From assembly GCA_002842935.1 (NCBI GenBank), contig PHEM01000053.1:1-13439 (forward strand): a stretch of DNA of 13,439 bases, in the 5' to 3' direction. Of this stretch, positions 12,693 through 13,439 are shown piece by piece; positions within the stretch are counted from its first letter, which is position 1, and each line of letters opens with the position of its first letter. The translations under genes were made by a program, and so were the position numbers. This DNA is from Alphaproteobacteria bacterium HGW-Alphaproteobacteria-13 (GTDB lineage Bacteria; Pseudomonadota; Alphaproteobacteria; Sphingomonadales; Sphingomonadaceae). The notes under the pieces are model-generated. The model was not told the DNA's origin. It was given only the letters and a program-made list of their open reading frames with translations, and searched no databases.

Positions 12693-13339
12693 TCCATACC
12701 GTCGATGCCCTGCTGACAGGCCGCGCGCGCCGTTTCGGGGCGCGAGGCGAAGCGAGCGCCATCGCCAAGACACCCGTCGCGGGCATGCGCCGCGTCGGCT
12801 TCCTCGGCATCGACGGCGACGAACAGGCCGACCTGTCGGTGCACGGCGGTCCCGACAAGGCCGTCCATCATTATCCGCGCGACCATTATCCTTTCTGGAA
12901 CGAGGAACTGGGCGATCACGCGCTGCTCGGCGCGCCCGGCGCTTTCGGCGAGAATATCTCGACGCGCGGGCTGACGGAGGACGCGGCCTGCCTTGGCGAC
13001 CGCTATCGGCTGGGCACCGCGCTGGTGGAGATCAGCCAGGGCCGCCAGCCGTGCTGGAAGCTCGGCCATCGTTTCGGCGACGCCCGCGTGCCGGCGACCG
13101 TTGTGCGCACGGGCAGGAGCGGCTGGTATTATCGCGTGATCGAGGAAGGCACGGTCGCGGCGGGCGACGGGCTGCGGCTGGTCGAACGGCCCCTGCCCGC
13201 ATGGACCGTCGCGCGTCTGTTCCGCCTGCTGATCGGCGGCGCGGGCAAGCGTGAACCGGCGGCGCTGCGCGAACTGGCGGGGCTGGACGTGCTGGCGGGA
13301 AACTGGCGCAAGCGCGCCGAAAAGCTGCTCGACGCCTGA
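12689..13339 (+). CDS. MOSC domain protein, YiiM-like
   Basis: A 216-residue protein with a MOSC (molybdenum cofactor sulfurase C-terminal) domain over about 30-165. VHGGPDKAVHHYPRDHYPFW (51-70), GAFGENI (84-90) and QGRQPCWKL with Cys122, the expected molybdenum-cofactor ligand, are characteristic. The C-terminal helical tail (about 170-216: WTVARLFRLL, ELAGLDVLAGNWR) matches the YiiM layout. E. coli YiiM takes part in reducing N-hydroxylated bases such as 6-hydroxylaminopurine with molybdenum cofactor, so a detoxification role is likely for this cytoplasmic protein. Its ATG overlaps the TGA of the YnfA-type gene by 4 bp, fixing the start. Transcription may end in the palindrome at 13379-13439. 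Confidence 0.93.
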   Translation: MIHTVDALLTGRARRFGARGEASAIAKTPVAGMRRVGFLGIDGDEQADLSVHGGPDKAVHHYPRDHYPFWNEELGDHALLGAPGAFGENISTRGLTEDAACLGDRYRLGTALVEISQGRQPCWKLGHRFGDARVPATVVRTGRSGWYYRVIEEGTVAAGDGLRLVERPLPAWTVARLFRLLIGGAGKREPAALRELAGLDVLAGNWRKRAEKLLDA

Positions 13340-13343
13340 CGCC

Positions 13344-13439
13344 AGAGCGGCGTGCCTTCAATCTGCATCCCTTCAATTCCGTTCGTGTCGAGCGAAGTCG
13401 AGACACCCATCGGTACGGCGCAAGGCCGATGGGTGTCTC
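13344..13439. repeat. Right arm of the terminal inverted repeat plus adjoining palindrome
   Basis: Positions 13344-13358 and 13379-13413 are exact reverse complements of 68-82 and 16-50 at the other end of the window. In addition, GAGACACCCATCGG (13400-13413) and CCGATGGGTGTCTC (13426-13439) form a 14-bp inverted repeat around 12 nt, which is cut off by the window edge and may well continue. It begins 5 bp after the MOSC stop codon. Confidence 0.78.

Overview
The window looks like chromosome from a GC-rich alphaproteobacterium, most probably a member of the Sphingomonadales (Sphingomonas/Sphingopyxis type). This rests on three things: the strong G/C third-position bias, protein sequences that read like sphingomonad housekeeping genes (DnaN, RlmN with an acidic insert, short type-2 ArgC), and several families of palindromic intergenic repeats of the kind common in that order. 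The placement is inference; there is no rRNA gene or other direct marker.

Layout from left to right. (1) 16-82 is one arm of an inverted repeat whose partner lies at the far right end. (2) 81-1222, minus strand: a short-chain dehydrogenase with a lysine-rich head, followed by a 60-residue DUF3008 protein; both resemble general-stress proteins. (3) 1298-4681, plus strand: an M17 leucyl aminopeptidase, a C40 NlpC/P60 peptidase with an N-terminal SH3-like region, and argC. The two peptidases suggest peptidoglycan-peptide or oligopeptide recycling; argC follows the C40 gene by 7 bp. (4) 4701-4817 is a long imperfect inverted repeat. (5) A small conserved-looking hypothetical gene (4835-5050, minus) is divergent from a membrane-anchored glucose/sorbosone dehydrogenase-type beta-propeller (5202-6542) and a tightly linked two-helix zinc-ribbon protein (6547-6822). 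(6) A double palindrome at 6851-6936 lies between these and the convergent dnaN (7004-8119, minus). (7) An exported IalB-like protein (8291-8800) is divergent from dnaN.

(8) The most unusual part is 8822-10018, a minus-strand cassette placed between the two plus-strand genes 8291-8800 and rlmN. It encodes a DUF4160 protein, a DUF2442 protein with a C-terminal helix-turn-helix (their genes overlap as ATGA), and, 49 bp further on, a three-helix membrane protein whose gene is visibly less GC-rich than its surroundings. The cassette starts from a near-consensus sigma-70 promoter. The 17-bp spacer of that promoter holds a perfect 15-bp palindrome, a natural operator candidate for the helix-turn-helix protein. 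The predicted transcript start falls almost on the start codon. This is the layout of a self-regulated toxin-antitoxin-like or stress module, and the membrane protein could be a third component.

(9) rlmN (10118-11350) is followed by a branched palindromic element (11357-11491), an outer-membrane beta-barrel gene (11661-12119) with a clear intrinsic terminator, a second branched palindromic element (12188-12310), and a translationally coupled pair of a YnfA-type membrane protein and a MOSC-domain protein (12363-13339). (10) The right arm of the terminal repeat fills 13344-13439. No tRNA, rRNA, CRISPR array, transposase or phage gene was seen.
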